Shown here: positions 5,974 to 14,269 of the stretch, in pieces
How the letters are laid out: each line of letters begins with the position of its first letter
Numbering within the stretch: the stretch's first letter is position 1
Assembly: GCF_000878195.1 (NCBI RefSeq)
Contig: NZ_JXST01000053.1
Span: 1 to 35,229 of the forward strand
Length of the DNA: 35,229 bases
Source: Mycolicibacterium llatzerense
GTDB lineage: Bacteria > Actinomycetota > Actinomycetes > Mycobacteriales > Mycobacteriaceae
Direction: 5' to 3'
The notes under the pieces: model-generated
Databases searched by the model: none
What the model saw: the letters and a program-made list of their open reading frames with translations, nothing else
What the model was told of the DNA's origin: nothing
Program-made: the position numbers and the translations under genes

Positions 5974-8754
5974 TCAGGGACGCTCGCTCGGCCAGGTCGC
6001 CGGGCGCGCCACGTCGTGAATCTGATGACGGCTGGTGACGCCGAGCTTGGGGAACGAGCGATACAGATGGTTGGACACGGTCCGCACCGACAGATTCAAG
6101 ATGGTCGCGATCTGCGGATTGGTGTACCCCTCGCTGACGAGGTAGATCACGTTGTGTTCCTGCGAGCTCAGGCTGCCGGTCTGCACCGACGAGGAATGCG
6201 GACGCACTCCGGCCGCACGCAGTTCACGGGTGCACAGGTCCACCCACGGCGCCGCGCCGAGGTCCTGCATGACGGTCAGCGCCGCAGCCAACTGATGCTG
6301 GCAATCCCGGCGCCGTCGGTGCCTGCGCAGCCATCCGGCATAGCTGATGCGCAGCCGCGCCCGCTCGAACGGCCAGCGGTTGCCGGCCGGATCGGCGAGC
6401 GCCTCGGAGTAACGCGCTCCCGCCGTGTCCGGGTTGAGTACGGCGTCCGCATGAGCGACCAGCTGGGTCAACCGCGGTGACACGGATCTGGGCAAGTGAC
6501 CCACGATCCGGGTCAGTTGCGCGCGGGCTTGCTCGACTCGCCCCGTCAGCACCGCGGCCTCGGCGTAATCCGCCAGTGCCAGATACGACGCATACGCGTG
6601 CAGCGGCAGGCCGGACTCGTCGAACAGCTCGGCCAATTCGGCGTAGGCCGTCGTGTCCTGGTTCTCAGCCAGCGCGATCGAACCCGCGACGTGATGTATC
6701 CACGCTGCCAGTGCGGGCCGGTCCCGGAAATCGGCCAACTCGGCGGCCGACTTGAGGCGCTGACGGCTGGTGGCGGTCTGCCCGCGTCGGGCGGCCACCG
6801 TGGCGATCACCAGGTCAGCGATCCGCGCGACGACGGGGACGCCGGCGACGGCCGCCGAAGAACTCATGGCGGCCGCCGCCTCGACGGCCTCGTCCCAGCG
6901 GCCCGACTCGACGAAGGCCCAGGACAGGGCGGTCGAGGCCAAGCCGCCGAAGCGCGGCGCCAGCGCTCCGGTGTGCGCGCCGCGCAGGCAGCGCACCGCC
7001 AGGTCCGGTTCCCCGGCCAGCCAGGCCGACGCACCGACCGCGGTGAGCCCGACGGAGTCGCCGACCCGGCCGGCCAGCCCGATGATCTCCGGCAATCTCA
7101 GATGGGCCAGGTGCGGATCGGTGGCGGCACGGATCCAGAGCCGGTCGGCGAGCGCGGGCACGTTCCTGGGCGGCTCGGCGTCCTCCAGCTGCCTCAACAG
7201 GCGCATGACGCCACATCGCCCCGCCGCGTCGTCGGCGATCAACGTGACCGTCGCAGCGACCCGGAGCGACTCCCAGGCGAGTGCGGGGGCGATATCGATG
7301 GCCACGCCGGCCGATTCGAGCAGCATGTCCAGAACCGGCTGATTGTCGGCGTCCCAGCACCGCGCCGACCCCAACTCGGTGTGGGCGCGCACCCGGGAGA
7401 TGAGGTCATCGACGCCGTCCAGCGCGCACCGGCTCAGCGCGGCGGCCCACTGCGGGTCACCGGCGTTGCGAGCCAAGGGCGCCGCGCGCACCAGATGCCG
7501 GGCATGATCACCGGCATCGTTGGTCAGCATCGCCGCGCGCTGCATGGCCACCGCGGCGGCCAGATAGCCGTCCCGGCGCAGCACCTCGTCGCAGGTGTCG
7601 GCCAACTGCGCGGCCAGCGCATCATCGGGCTTGAGTGCCGCTTGTGCGCGATGCCAGACCTGCCGGTGCGGTAGCGCCGTCAGGGCATCGGTCAGCCGGA
7701 GATGCGCAGCCGAGCGGGCCGCCGACGGTGCCCGGTGGTAGGCCGCGGACCGCAGCAGGGGGTCCAGGAACCGCACCCCGCTCGACGTCACCCGGACGAT
7801 CCCGGCGACCTCGGCGGGCGCTAGGGTCTGCGGGTCGGCCAGTGCCGCGGGCATCAGATGCCGCAGATCCTGGTCGGAGGCCGCCGCGAGCACGAGCAGC
7901 GCGGCCCGGGTCGTCGCGGGCAACAGCGCAAGGCGGCGGCTGTAGATACCGAGACTGGCGGCGGGCAGCGCCAAGGGTTCCGCGGCTGGACCCACGGTGA
8001 GGACATCGGCCGCGACGGCCTCCGCGAAGGCGATGACGGCCGCCGGGTTGCCTGCGGCAGCGGTCAGCACCTGCTCTCGCCGTAGTCCGCGCGGCACGTA
8101 TGGCTGTCGATCGAGCAGCGCCGCAGCGTCGGCGCGCTCCAACGGCGACAGTTCGATCTCGACAGCGCGGCCGTCGCCGCTGAGTACCTTTCCGGCCGTG
8201 GCCGGGATCGCCAGCACGACGGTAAGGGATCGCCCCGCGCTGCGGCGGGCGGCGAACAGCATCGCGTTGCGCGACGGCACGTCCAGCCACTGTCCATCGT
8301 CGATGCAGACCAGAACTGGTTGCCGCTTCTCTACGGCGTCGAGCAGCCCGAGCAGAGCCATGGCGACGCGGACGGTGTCGAGTTGCTCGGTGTTCGGCGA
8401 CCGCAGCGCGTCGTCGATGACGCGCTGGTACTGGCTCGCCTCGTGGCCCCAGCATCCGAGCGTGTGAATGAGCTGGTGAACGCCGGCGAACGGGGTGTCG
8501 GATTCGCCCGGGGTGCCGGCGATCGACAGCACCCGGAAACCGACCTCGCAGGCGTGGCGGCAGGCCACGTCGAGCAGCGCGGTCTTGCCGGAACCGGCAG
8601 TGCCGGACACCGCCACAGTGTGTCCGCGCGGGGTATCGCTGATCGCTGCCACCAGGCGCGAAAGTTGTTCACCGCGACCGACGAGTTCCGGCGGCGGCAC
8701 GGCCGACCGCTGCTGACAGGGCTCAGCGACCACACCACCTCCTGTGATCCACAT
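5974..8754 (-). CDS. Large ATP-binding LuxR-family transcriptional regulator (LAL type)
   Basis: This 926-aa protein has the architecture of LAL regulators. It carries an N-terminal AAA/NTPase domain (Walker A GTAGSGKT at 51-58, Walker B-like LVCIDDGQWLD near 145-155), a long helical middle section of about 600 residues consistent with TPR-like repeats, and a C-terminal LuxR helix-turn-helix (SSQEHNVIYLVSEGYTNPQI and following NHLYRSFPKLGV). In this family ATP and ligand binding by the N-terminal and middle parts control DNA binding by the C-terminus. The target genes are not evident. The start is uncertain: ATG at 8754 has a weak upstream site, while a GTG at 8733 lies 4 bases after a strong AGGAGG. 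The gene is divergent from a TetR regulator and convergent with the upstream exported protein. Confidence 0.88.
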   Translation of the reverse strand: MWITGGGVVAEPCQQRSAVPPPELVGRGEQLSRLVAAISDTPRGHTVAVSGTAGSGKTALLDVACRHACEVGFRVLSIAGTPGESDTPFAGVHQLIHTLGCWGHEASQYQRVIDDALRSPNTEQLDTVRVAMALLGLLDAVEKRQPVLVCIDDGQWLDVPSRNAMLFAARRSAGRSLTVVLAIPATAGKVLSGDGRAVEIELSPLERADAAALLDRQPYVPRGLRREQVLTAAAGNPAAVIAFAEAVAADVLTVGPAAEPLALPAASLGIYSRRLALLPATTRAALLVLAAASDQDLRHLMPAALADPQTLAPAEVAGIVRVTSSGVRFLDPLLRSAAYHRAPSAARSAAHLRLTDALTALPHRQVWHRAQAALKPDDALAAQLADTCDEVLRRDGYLAAAVAMQRAAMLTNDAGDHARHLVRAAPLARNAGDPQWAAALSRCALDGVDDLISRVRAHTELGSARCWDADNQPVLDMLLESAGVAIDIAPALAWESLRVAATVTLIADDAAGRCGVMRLLRQLEDAEPPRNVPALADRLWIRAATDPHLAHLRLPEIIGLAGRVGDSVGLTAVGASAWLAGEPDLAVRCLRGAHTGALAPRFGGLASTALSWAFVESGRWDEAVEAAAAMSSSAAVAGVPVVARIADLVIATVAARRGQTATSRQRLKSAAELADFRDRPALAAWIHHVAGSIALAENQDTTAYAELAELFDESGLPLHAYASYLALADYAEAAVLTGRVEQARAQLTRIVGHLPRSVSPRLTQLVAHADAVLNPDTAGARYSEALADPAGNRWPFERARLRISYAGWLRRHRRRRDCQHQLAAALTVMQDLGAAPWVDLCTRELRAAGVRPHSSSVQTGSLSSQEHNVIYLVSEGYTNPQIATILNLSVRTVSNHLYRSFPKLGVTSRHQIHDVARPATWPSERP

Positions 8755-8818
8755 CCCACCCCAGGCCGAACGTTAGGCAGACCTCACTCCACTGTCAACT
8801 ATCCGGTTAGTTAGCAAA

Positions 8819-8835
8819 TAGTTCCCAGGGGACTA
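8819..8835. promoter_or_regulatory. Near-perfect palindrome between LuxR-type and TetR genes (candidate operator)
   Basis: TAGTTCCC-A-GGGGACTA pairs at 7 of 8 positions around a central A. It ends inside the -10 element of the TetR gene (8834-8839), so a protein bound here would block that promoter. It also lies within the 92-bp region shared with the divergent LuxR-type gene. TetR autorepression at such a site is typical of the family; the assignment here is inference. Confidence 0.55.
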
Positions 8836-8839
8836 AAGT
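8834..8839 (+). promoter_or_regulatory. -10 element of a leaderless-type promoter for the TetR gene
   Basis: TAAAGT fits the mycobacterial TANNNT -10 pattern and ends 7 bases before the ATG at 8847, which places transcription start at or next to the A of the start codon. No Shine-Dalgarno is present, consistent with a leaderless mRNA. Confidence 0.5.
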
Positions 8840-8846
8840 CTCCGAA

Positions 8847-9488
8847 ATGGGTCACCCGCGAGATTCCGACGCCACTCGGGCGCGGCTCCTGAGCGCGGCG
8901 ACCGCCGAATTCGCCCAGTACGGCATCGCCGGAGCGCGCGTCGATCGCATCGCCGCCAACGCAGGCGCGAACAAGGCACAGATTTATCACTACTTCGGCA
9001 GCAAAGATCAGCTGTTCGACGCCGTGTGGGCGGCGATGACGCAGCGGTTCTTCGCCGACAGCCCGGTGGTCGCCGACGACCTGCCCGGCTACGCGGCCCA
9101 CCTGATCGACGTCTACGCCAGCCAGCCCGAGGTCGGCCGGCTGATCGCCTGGCACCGGCTCGAGAGAGCCGACGATTCCGGCTCGGGCTTTCCCGGCGAG
9201 ACGATGCACGAGCAGATTGCGTCCATCGCCGCCGCCCAGGCCGGCAGCAAGCTCACCAGTGAGCTTCCCGCGCCGGTGCTCTTCACGCTCGTACTCACCA
9301 TCGCGTCGATGTGGCACAACCTCAGCCCCACCCTGCTGGCCGTGATCGGCGTCGACGACCATGCCCAGCGCAAGGCGATCGTCTGCGACGCGGTGACACG
9401 GCTGATCACCACCTCGCGCGGCGACACCACCGAGGGGCGCGCCGGGACACGCCGGGCAAATGTGCATCCGCCAAACCCGTTGCCCTAA
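8847..9488 (+). CDS. TetR family transcriptional regulator
   Basis: The 213-aa protein has a classic TetR N-terminal helix-turn-helix at residues about 10-60: ARLLSAATAEFAQYGIAGA, then VDRIAANAGANKAQIYHYF and GSKDQLFDAV. The C-terminal ligand-binding part is helical and of ordinary length, with no identifiable ligand. It lies divergent from the LAL regulator with 92 bp between starts, and 30 bp upstream of the helicase gene on the same strand. The helicase has its own strong ribosome site. A palindrome overlaps this gene's promoter, suggesting autoregulation. The likely target is itself, the divergent gene, or both. Confidence 0.9.
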   Translation: MGHPRDSDATRARLLSAATAEFAQYGIAGARVDRIAANAGANKAQIYHYFGSKDQLFDAVWAAMTQRFFADSPVVADDLPGYAAHLIDVYASQPEVGRLIAWHRLERADDSGSGFPGETMHEQIASIAAAQAGSKLTSELPAPVLFTLVLTIASMWHNLSPTLLAVIGVDDHAQRKAIVCDAVTRLITTSRGDTTEGRAGTRRANVHPPNPLP

Positions 9489-9502
9489 ACTGCCCTTCGA
9501 CC

Positions 9503-9511
9503 AAGGAGGAG
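9503..9511 (+). promoter_or_regulatory. Strong ribosome binding site fixing the helicase GTG start
   Basis: AAGGAGGAG lies 7 bases before the GTG at 9519. It decides for this GTG over any later start. Confidence 0.85.
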
Positions 9512-9518
9512 TCTTCGG

Positions 9519-11240
9519 GTGCGGGCTTATGCAGCGCCCAGCACCCAGGCTTTACGGGGCTGGCAACGTCGGGCTTTGGTGCGGTATCTGACCGCCAAGC
9601 CGCGGGATTTTCTTGCTGTCGCGACCCCTGGCGCAGGCAAGACGACGTTCGCTCTGCGGATCGCCGGTGAGTTGCTGACGGAGCGCACCGTCGACCAGGT
9701 GGTGGTCGTCGTGCCGACCGAGCATCTCAAGACCCAGTGGGCCGAGGCCGCGGCGCGCGTCGGTATGTCCCTGGATCCCAAGTTCAGCAACTCCGTCGGC
9801 CACACCTCCTCGGACTACCACGGCATCGTCGTCACCTACGCCCAGGTGGCCAGCCACCCGACCAGGCACCGGGTGCGCACCGAGAATCACAAGACGCTGG
9901 TGATCTTCGACGAGGTCCACCATGGCGGCGACGCGAAGAGCTGGGGCGAGGCCATCCGCGAGGCCTACGACGACGCGACGCGACGTCTCTGCCTGACGGG
10001 GACCCCGTTCCGGTCCGACGACAGCCCCATCCCGTTCGTCAACTACGAACCCGATGGCAGCGGTCATCAGCAGTCCGTGGCCGACCACACCTACGGCTAC
10101 TCCGACGCTCTCGCCGACGGCGTGGTGCGGCCAGTGGTGTTCATGGCGTACTCAGGTGAGGCCCGCTGGCGCGACAGCGCCGGCGAGGAGCACTCGGCCC
10201 GCCTCGGTGAACCGCTCAACGCCGAACAGACCGCCCGCGCCTGGCGCACCGCGCTGAACCCCGAGGGCGAATGGATGCCCGCGGTGATCGCGGCGGCCAA
10301 CAAGCGCCTGGGCCAGCTCCGCCGGCACATCCCGGACGCCGGCGGCATGATCATCGCCACCGACCAGACCACCGCCCGCGCCTACGCCAAGCTGCTGCAC
10401 TCCATCACCGGCGAGGAAGCGACCATCGTGCTGTCGGACGACCCGACGGCGTCGGCCCGCATCTCGCAGTTCTCGGAGAGCAGCAGCCGCTGGTTGGTTG
10501 CGGTGCGCATGGTGTCCGAAGGCGTCGACGTGCCCCGGCTGGCGGTCGGGGTGTACGCCACGAGCGCGTCGACTCCCCTGTTCTTCGCGCAGGCCATCGG
10601 CCGGTTCGTGCGCCTCCGGAAGAAGGGTGAGACGGCCAGCATCTTCCTGCCGTCGGTGCCCAACCTGCTCGAGCTCGCCAGCGAGCTGGAGCGCGAGCGC
10701 AACCACGTGCTGGGCAAGCCGCACCGCGTGTCCGACGGGCTCGACGACGAGCTGCTCGAGCAGGCGCAGAAGAAGGAAGACGAGAAGTCGGAGCTGGAGA
10801 ACGGCTTCGAGATGCTCGGCTCGGACGCCGAGCTGGATCAGGTGATCTTCGACGGTTCGTCGTTCGGTACCGCGACGGAGGCCGGCAGCGACGAGGAGGC
10901 CGACTACCTCGGTATCCCCGGTCTGCTGGACCCCACCCAGATGCGTGACCTGCTGAGCAAGCGCCAGGACGAACAGCTGCAGAAACGCAGCGCCAAGGCC
11001 GCCGCCAACCCGGGCGTCCCGCAGCCGCCGCTGACCACGCACGGCCAGCTCCGCGAGCTGCGCAAGGAGCTGAACCTGCTGGTGGCGGCCTTCCATCACC
11101 GCACCGGCAAGCCGCACGGCTGGATTCACAACGAGCTGCGACGCCGGCACCCCGGCCCGCCGGTGGCTGCCGCGACCCGCGAGCAGCTGCAGGACCGCAT
11201 CGCCGCGCTCCGGAACATGCAGCGCGAGCTGACTGCTTAA
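9519..11240 (+). CDS. DEAD/DEAH-box superfamily II helicase
   Basis: This 573-aa protein is an SF2 helicase or translocase. Visible motifs are Walker A TPGAGKTT (36-43), DEVH at 131-134 (motif II), LTGTPFRSD at 159-167 (motif III region), and motif VI as QAIGRFVR in the second RecA-like domain. VRMVSEGVDVPRL is a typical motif V. The last 200 residues are charged and partly helical, with no recognised nuclease or zinc motif. Overall it resembles the Res/SSL2-type (COG1061) helicases that are widespread in mycobacteria outside restriction systems. No methylase or specificity gene is nearby, so a restriction role is unlikely. The substrate (DNA or RNA) cannot be told. It starts at GTG with a strong ribosome site and ends 4 bp from the stop of the convergent HAD gene. 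Confidence 0.88.
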   Translation: MRAYAAPSTQALRGWQRRALVRYLTAKPRDFLAVATPGAGKTTFALRIAGELLTERTVDQVVVVVPTEHLKTQWAEAAARVGMSLDPKFSNSVGHTSSDYHGIVVTYAQVASHPTRHRVRTENHKTLVIFDEVHHGGDAKSWGEAIREAYDDATRRLCLTGTPFRSDDSPIPFVNYEPDGSGHQQSVADHTYGYSDALADGVVRPVVFMAYSGEARWRDSAGEEHSARLGEPLNAEQTARAWRTALNPEGEWMPAVIAAANKRLGQLRRHIPDAGGMIIATDQTTARAYAKLLHSITGEEATIVLSDDPTASARISQFSESSSRWLVAVRMVSEGVDVPRLAVGVYATSASTPLFFAQAIGRFVRLRKKGETASIFLPSVPNLLELASELERERNHVLGKPHRVSDGLDDELLEQAQKKEDEKSELENGFEMLGSDAELDQVIFDGSSFGTATEAGSDEEADYLGIPGLLDPTQMRDLLSKRQDEQLQKRSAKAAANPGVPQPPLTTHGQLRELRKELNLLVAAFHHRTGKPHGWIHNELRRRHPGPPVAAATREQLQDRIAALRNMQRELTA

Positions 11241-11244
11241 AGCT

Positions 11245-12060
11245 CTAAAGCCCGAGCAACTCCGGCAGATCAGCGACCGAGTCGACCACGTAGTTCGGCT
11301 GCATCGCGAATTCGTCTGCGGCCCAACGGTCCAGCGTGTCCTGCCGGAACTTGCCGGTGCGCACCAGCACGCCGGTCATCCCGACGACCTGGGCCGCGAG
11401 CACGTCATTGTTGAGGTCGTCGCCGACCATGTACATCTCTTCGGGCTCGACGCCGAGCCGCGCGGCCGCGGCCAGGAACCCGGCGGGTGCGGGCTTGCCG
11501 ACGGCGGTGCCCTGATAGCCGGTGGTCTGTTCCAGGCCGGCCAGATAGAGCCCGGTATCCACCCGCAGGCCGTCGGCGGTGTTCCACGCGTTGCTGCGGT
11601 GCATCGCCACCACGGGGACGCCGCGGGCCATCCAGTCGTAGACCCAACTCAGGGTCAGATGCGTGTAGTCGGGTCCCGCGCCGCCGAGGAGCACCACGTC
11701 GGGCGTGTCGGGCTGCTGCGGTCCAGCGAAGTCTGCGGCGTACACCAGATCGACGCCGGGCATGTCCGAACCGATCTGGCCGTTGTTCACCAGGAAACAT
11801 CGGGCACCCGGGTAGCGGTCGCGCACGTAGTCAGCGGTCAGCACAGCGGCGGTGACGACCTCGTCGGGGGCGACGTCAATGCCTGCCGCACAAAGCAATT
11901 CGGCGATCTGCTGGCGGGTCCGGGTGGTGGTGTTGGTCAGGAACGACCGGGCGATCTGACGCGCCTCCAGCGCCCGCAGAGTTTCGGCCGCACCGTCGAT
12001 CGGACGCCACGAGGTCACCAAGACACCGTCGATGTCGAAGAGGACCCCGCCGATTGCCAT
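11245..12060 (-). CDS. HAD-superfamily subfamily IIA hydrolase (NagD/phosphatase-like)
   Basis: The 271-aa protein carries all HAD motifs: LFDIDGVL with nucleophile D9 and acid/base D11, FLTNTT with a motif II Thr/Ser around 42-44, K189 in GKPAP, and GDDLNND at 213-219 for magnesium binding. The large insert between motifs II and III fits a C2-type cap, as in NagD, p-nitrophenyl phosphatase and phospholysine phosphatase relatives. Members dephosphorylate small phosphorylated metabolites; the substrate cannot be inferred. It is cytoplasmic. It is divergent from the SDR gene with 67 bp between starts and convergent with the helicase. Confidence 0.88.
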   Translation of the reverse strand: MAIGGVLFDIDGVLVTSWRPIDGAAETLRALEARQIARSFLTNTTTRTRQQIAELLCAAGIDVAPDEVVTAAVLTADYVRDRYPGARCFLVNNGQIGSDMPGVDLVYAADFAGPQQPDTPDVVLLGGAGPDYTHLTLSWVYDWMARGVPVVAMHRSNAWNTADGLRVDTGLYLAGLEQTTGYQGTAVGKPAPAGFLAAAARLGVEPEEMYMVGDDLNNDVLAAQVVGMTGVLVRTGKFRQDTLDRWAADEFAMQPNYVVDSVADLPELLGL

Positions 12061-12113
12061 GCTGCCGACAGTAAACGCCCGCTGCTCCCGCGCAACTCAG
12101 GCGGTCCGCTCGG

Positions 12114-12119
12114 TAGTGT
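12114..12119 (+). promoter_or_regulatory. Candidate -10 element for the SDR-moeA run
   Basis: TAGTGT fits TANNNT and ends 8 bases before the ATG at 12128, so the transcript would have almost no leader. It lies in the 67-bp region between divergent genes, and no Shine-Dalgarno precedes the ATG. This is an inference from position only. Confidence 0.4.
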
Positions 12120-12127
12120 CTTCGGCC

Positions 12128-13048
12128 ATGACCACCAAGTGGACCGCCAATGATGTGCCGGACCAGACGGGGCGGGTGGCGATCGTCACCGGCTCCAACA
12201 CCGGGTTGGGCTATGAGACGGCGCGCGTATTGGCCGGCCAGGGTGCGCGCGTGGTGATGGCGGTGCGCGACACCGCCAAGGGCGACGCGGCGGCCGCCCG
12301 GCTCCGGGCGAGCACCCCGAACGCCGACGTCACCGTGCAGAAGCTGGATCTGGGTTCGCTGACCTCGGTCCGCGCCGCGGCCGACGACCTGCGGGCCGCG
12401 TACCCGCGGATCGACCTGCTGATCAACAACGCCGGCGTGATGTACCCGCCCAAGCAGATCACCGCCGACGGCTTCGAATTGCAGTTCGGCACCAACCATC
12501 TGGGCGCCTTCGCGCTCACCGGCCTGCTGATCGAGAACCTGTTGCCCGTCGCGGGCTCGCGGGTGGTGACGCTCGGCAGCATCGCCCACCGCATCCTCGG
12601 CAAGATCGACTTCACCGACCTGCAGTGGGAGAAGCGCCGCTACAACCGCGTCGCCGCCTACGGCCAGTCGAAACTGGCCAACCTGATGTTCGCCTACGAG
12701 CTGCAACGCCGGCTCGTGGCCACCAACGCCGAAACCATCTCGGTCGCGGCCCATCCCGGCATTTCCAACACCGAGCTGATGCGCCACATCCCCGGCTCCA
12801 GCCTGCCCGGCTTCAACCAGATCAGCGGGCTGGTCGCCAACAGCCCCGAGGTCGGCGCCCTGGCCACGTTGCGGGCCGCTGTCGACCCGGCCGCCCGCGG
12901 CGGTGAGTATTACGGCCCGTCCGGGATTCGGCAGCTGGTCGGCCACCCGGTGCTGGTCCAGTCGAGCGCGCAGTCGCACGACGCCGGCATCCAGCGCCGG
13001 TTGTGGACGGTGTCCGAGGAACTCACCGGCGTCACCTTCGCGATCTAG
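12128..13048 (+). CDS. Short-chain dehydrogenase/reductase (Rv0439c-like)
   Basis: The 306-aa protein is a classical-type SDR. It has the nucleotide-binding TGSNTGLG at 21-28, NNAG at 100-103, an active-site Ser at S151 (TLGSIAH) and the catalytic Y178-GQS-K182. The sequence following TGSNTG and the RDTAKGDAAAARL stretch resemble the retinol dehydrogenase/protochlorophyllide reductase-like branch. The substrate is unknown. The ATG at 12128 begins MTTKWTANDV; the frame is open further upstream, but that region overlaps the divergent promoter. moeA starts 4 bases after its stop, so the two are cotranscribed. The neighbourhood matches M. tuberculosis Rv0439c next to moeA2. Confidence 0.9.
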   Translation: MTTKWTANDVPDQTGRVAIVTGSNTGLGYETARVLAGQGARVVMAVRDTAKGDAAAARLRASTPNADVTVQKLDLGSLTSVRAAADDLRAAYPRIDLLINNAGVMYPPKQITADGFELQFGTNHLGAFALTGLLIENLLPVAGSRVVTLGSIAHRILGKIDFTDLQWEKRRYNRVAAYGQSKLANLMFAYELQRRLVATNAETISVAAHPGISNTELMRHIPGSSLPGFNQISGLVANSPEVGALATLRAAVDPAARGGEYYGPSGIRQLVGHPVLVQSSAQSHDAGIQRRLWTVSEELTGVTFAI

Positions 13049-13052
13049 CCCG

Positions 13053-14240
13053 ATGCGAACTGTCGAGGAACATCAGCAGGTCGTCGCCGGCCTGATCAGC
13101 GCCCGGCCGGCCGTCACCGTGCCGCTGGCCGAGGCCCTGGGGCTGGCCCTTGCCGACGATGTGGTGGCGCCGCTGTCCCTGCCCGGTTTCGACAACTCGG
13201 CCATGGACGGCTATGCCGTGCTGGCCGCCGACGTGGCCGCGGCCTCTGCCGATAACCCGGTGAAACTGCCTGTCGCCGAAGATATTCCGGCCGGTCGCAC
13301 CGACCTGCTGACCTTGGCGCCCGGCACCGCGCACCGGATCATGACCGGCGCGATGCTGCCGGCCGGCGCCACCGCGGTGGTGCCTGTCGAATCCACCGAC
13401 GCGGCGACGGACATCGTCTCGATCTTCTCCTCCAGTTCGGAGGGCCGGCACATCCGGCGCGCCGGCGAGGACGTCACCGCCGGGATGACGGTGCTGCCGG
13501 CCGGTGAGGTGCTGTCTCCCGCGGCACTGGGCCTGGCGGCGGCCCTGGGCTTTGCCGAACTGAAAGTGATTCCGCGGCAACGGGTTCTGGTGCTGTCCAC
13601 CGGAACCGAACTGGTCACGCCGGGCACCCCGCTGCAGCCCGGCCAGATCTACGAGTCCAATGCCGTGATGCTGGCCGCGGCGCTGCGCGAGGCCGGAGCC
13701 GATGTCACCACCGCACCGGCGACGTCCGATGACGTCGCGCTGTTCCGGGAAACCCTGGCCGATCACGCCAAGGACGTCGACCTGATCGTCACGACGGGCG
13801 GCGTCAGCGCCGGTGCCTACGAGGTGGTCAAAGATGCGCTCTCCGGAGCTGTCGAGTTCGTGAAGGTCGCCATGCAGCCCGGGATGCCGCAGGGTGCAGG
13901 CACGGTCAACGGCACCCCGATCATCACGCTGCCGGGCAATCCGGTTTCGGCGCTGGTGTCGTTCGAGGTGTTCATCCGGCCGCCACTGCGCGCGGCGATG
14001 GGGCTGACGGCCGAAAGGCCGCGCCGTTCAGCGACCCTCACCGAGAAGCTGACGTCCCCCGCCGGGAAACGGCAGTTCCGCCGCGGCGTCGTGGGCACCG
14101 ATGACGAAGTGAGCAGCTACGGCCCGCCGGCGTCGCACCATCTTCGGTGGCTGGCGACGGCAAACTGCCTGCTGGACATCGGCGAAGACGTCGTCGAATT
14201 GGCAGCCGGATCTCCCGTGCCCATCTGGGATCTCAGCTAG
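13053..14240 (+). CDS. moeA: Molybdopterin molybdotransferase MoeA
   Basis: This 395-aa protein matches MoeA, which inserts molybdate into adenylylated molybdopterin to make the molybdenum cofactor in the cytoplasm. Recognisable features are PGFDNSAMDGYA at 44-55, the MTGAMLPAGATAVVPVE segment, STGTELV, TTGGVSAGAYE (MoaB/MoeA-like domain III) and LPGNPVSALV near the end. Length is normal for the family (about 400). The start is the ATG at 13053, 4 bases after the SDR stop codon. In M. tuberculosis the corresponding position holds moeA2 (Rv0438c), one of two copies, so this is probably the moeA2 orthologue. No other molybdenum cofactor genes are present in the window. Confidence 0.95.
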   Translation: MRTVEEHQQVVAGLISARPAVTVPLAEALGLALADDVVAPLSLPGFDNSAMDGYAVLAADVAAASADNPVKLPVAEDIPAGRTDLLTLAPGTAHRIMTGAMLPAGATAVVPVESTDAATDIVSIFSSSSEGRHIRRAGEDVTAGMTVLPAGEVLSPAALGLAAALGFAELKVIPRQRVLVLSTGTELVTPGTPLQPGQIYESNAVMLAAALREAGADVTTAPATSDDVALFRETLADHAKDVDLIVTTGGVSAGAYEVVKDALSGAVEFVKVAMQPGMPQGAGTVNGTPIITLPGNPVSALVSFEVFIRPPLRAAMGLTAERPRRSATLTEKLTSPAGKRQFRRGVVGTDDEVSSYGPPASHHLRWLATANCLLDIGEDVVELAAGSPVPIWDLS

Positions 14241-14254
14241 AGCCCCCTAAACCG

Positions 14255-14260
14255 TAGAAT
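14255..14260 (+). promoter_or_regulatory. Candidate -10 element for psd
   Basis: TAGAAT fits the mycobacterial -10 consensus and ends 9 bases before the psd ATG at 14270. The 29-bp gap between moeA and psd has no Shine-Dalgarno, so psd-pssA-ATPase may start from its own near-leaderless transcript. Position is the only evidence. Confidence 0.45.
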
Positions 14261-14269
14261 CGAGTCCCG

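Noticed and set aside
8774..8795. TTAGGCAGACCT stretch resembling half of an IdeR/DtxR iron box
   Set aside because: Only one side fits the 19-bp dyad and no iron uptake gene is adjacent.
9519..11240. Helicase as part of a restriction or phage-defence system
   Set aside because: No methylase, nuclease, specificity subunit or other defence gene lies nearby; the neighbours are housekeeping genes.
11236..11252. Short AT-rich imperfect palindrome between the convergent helicase and HAD stops
   Set aside because: The stem is only about 4 bp before mismatches, too weak to call a terminator.
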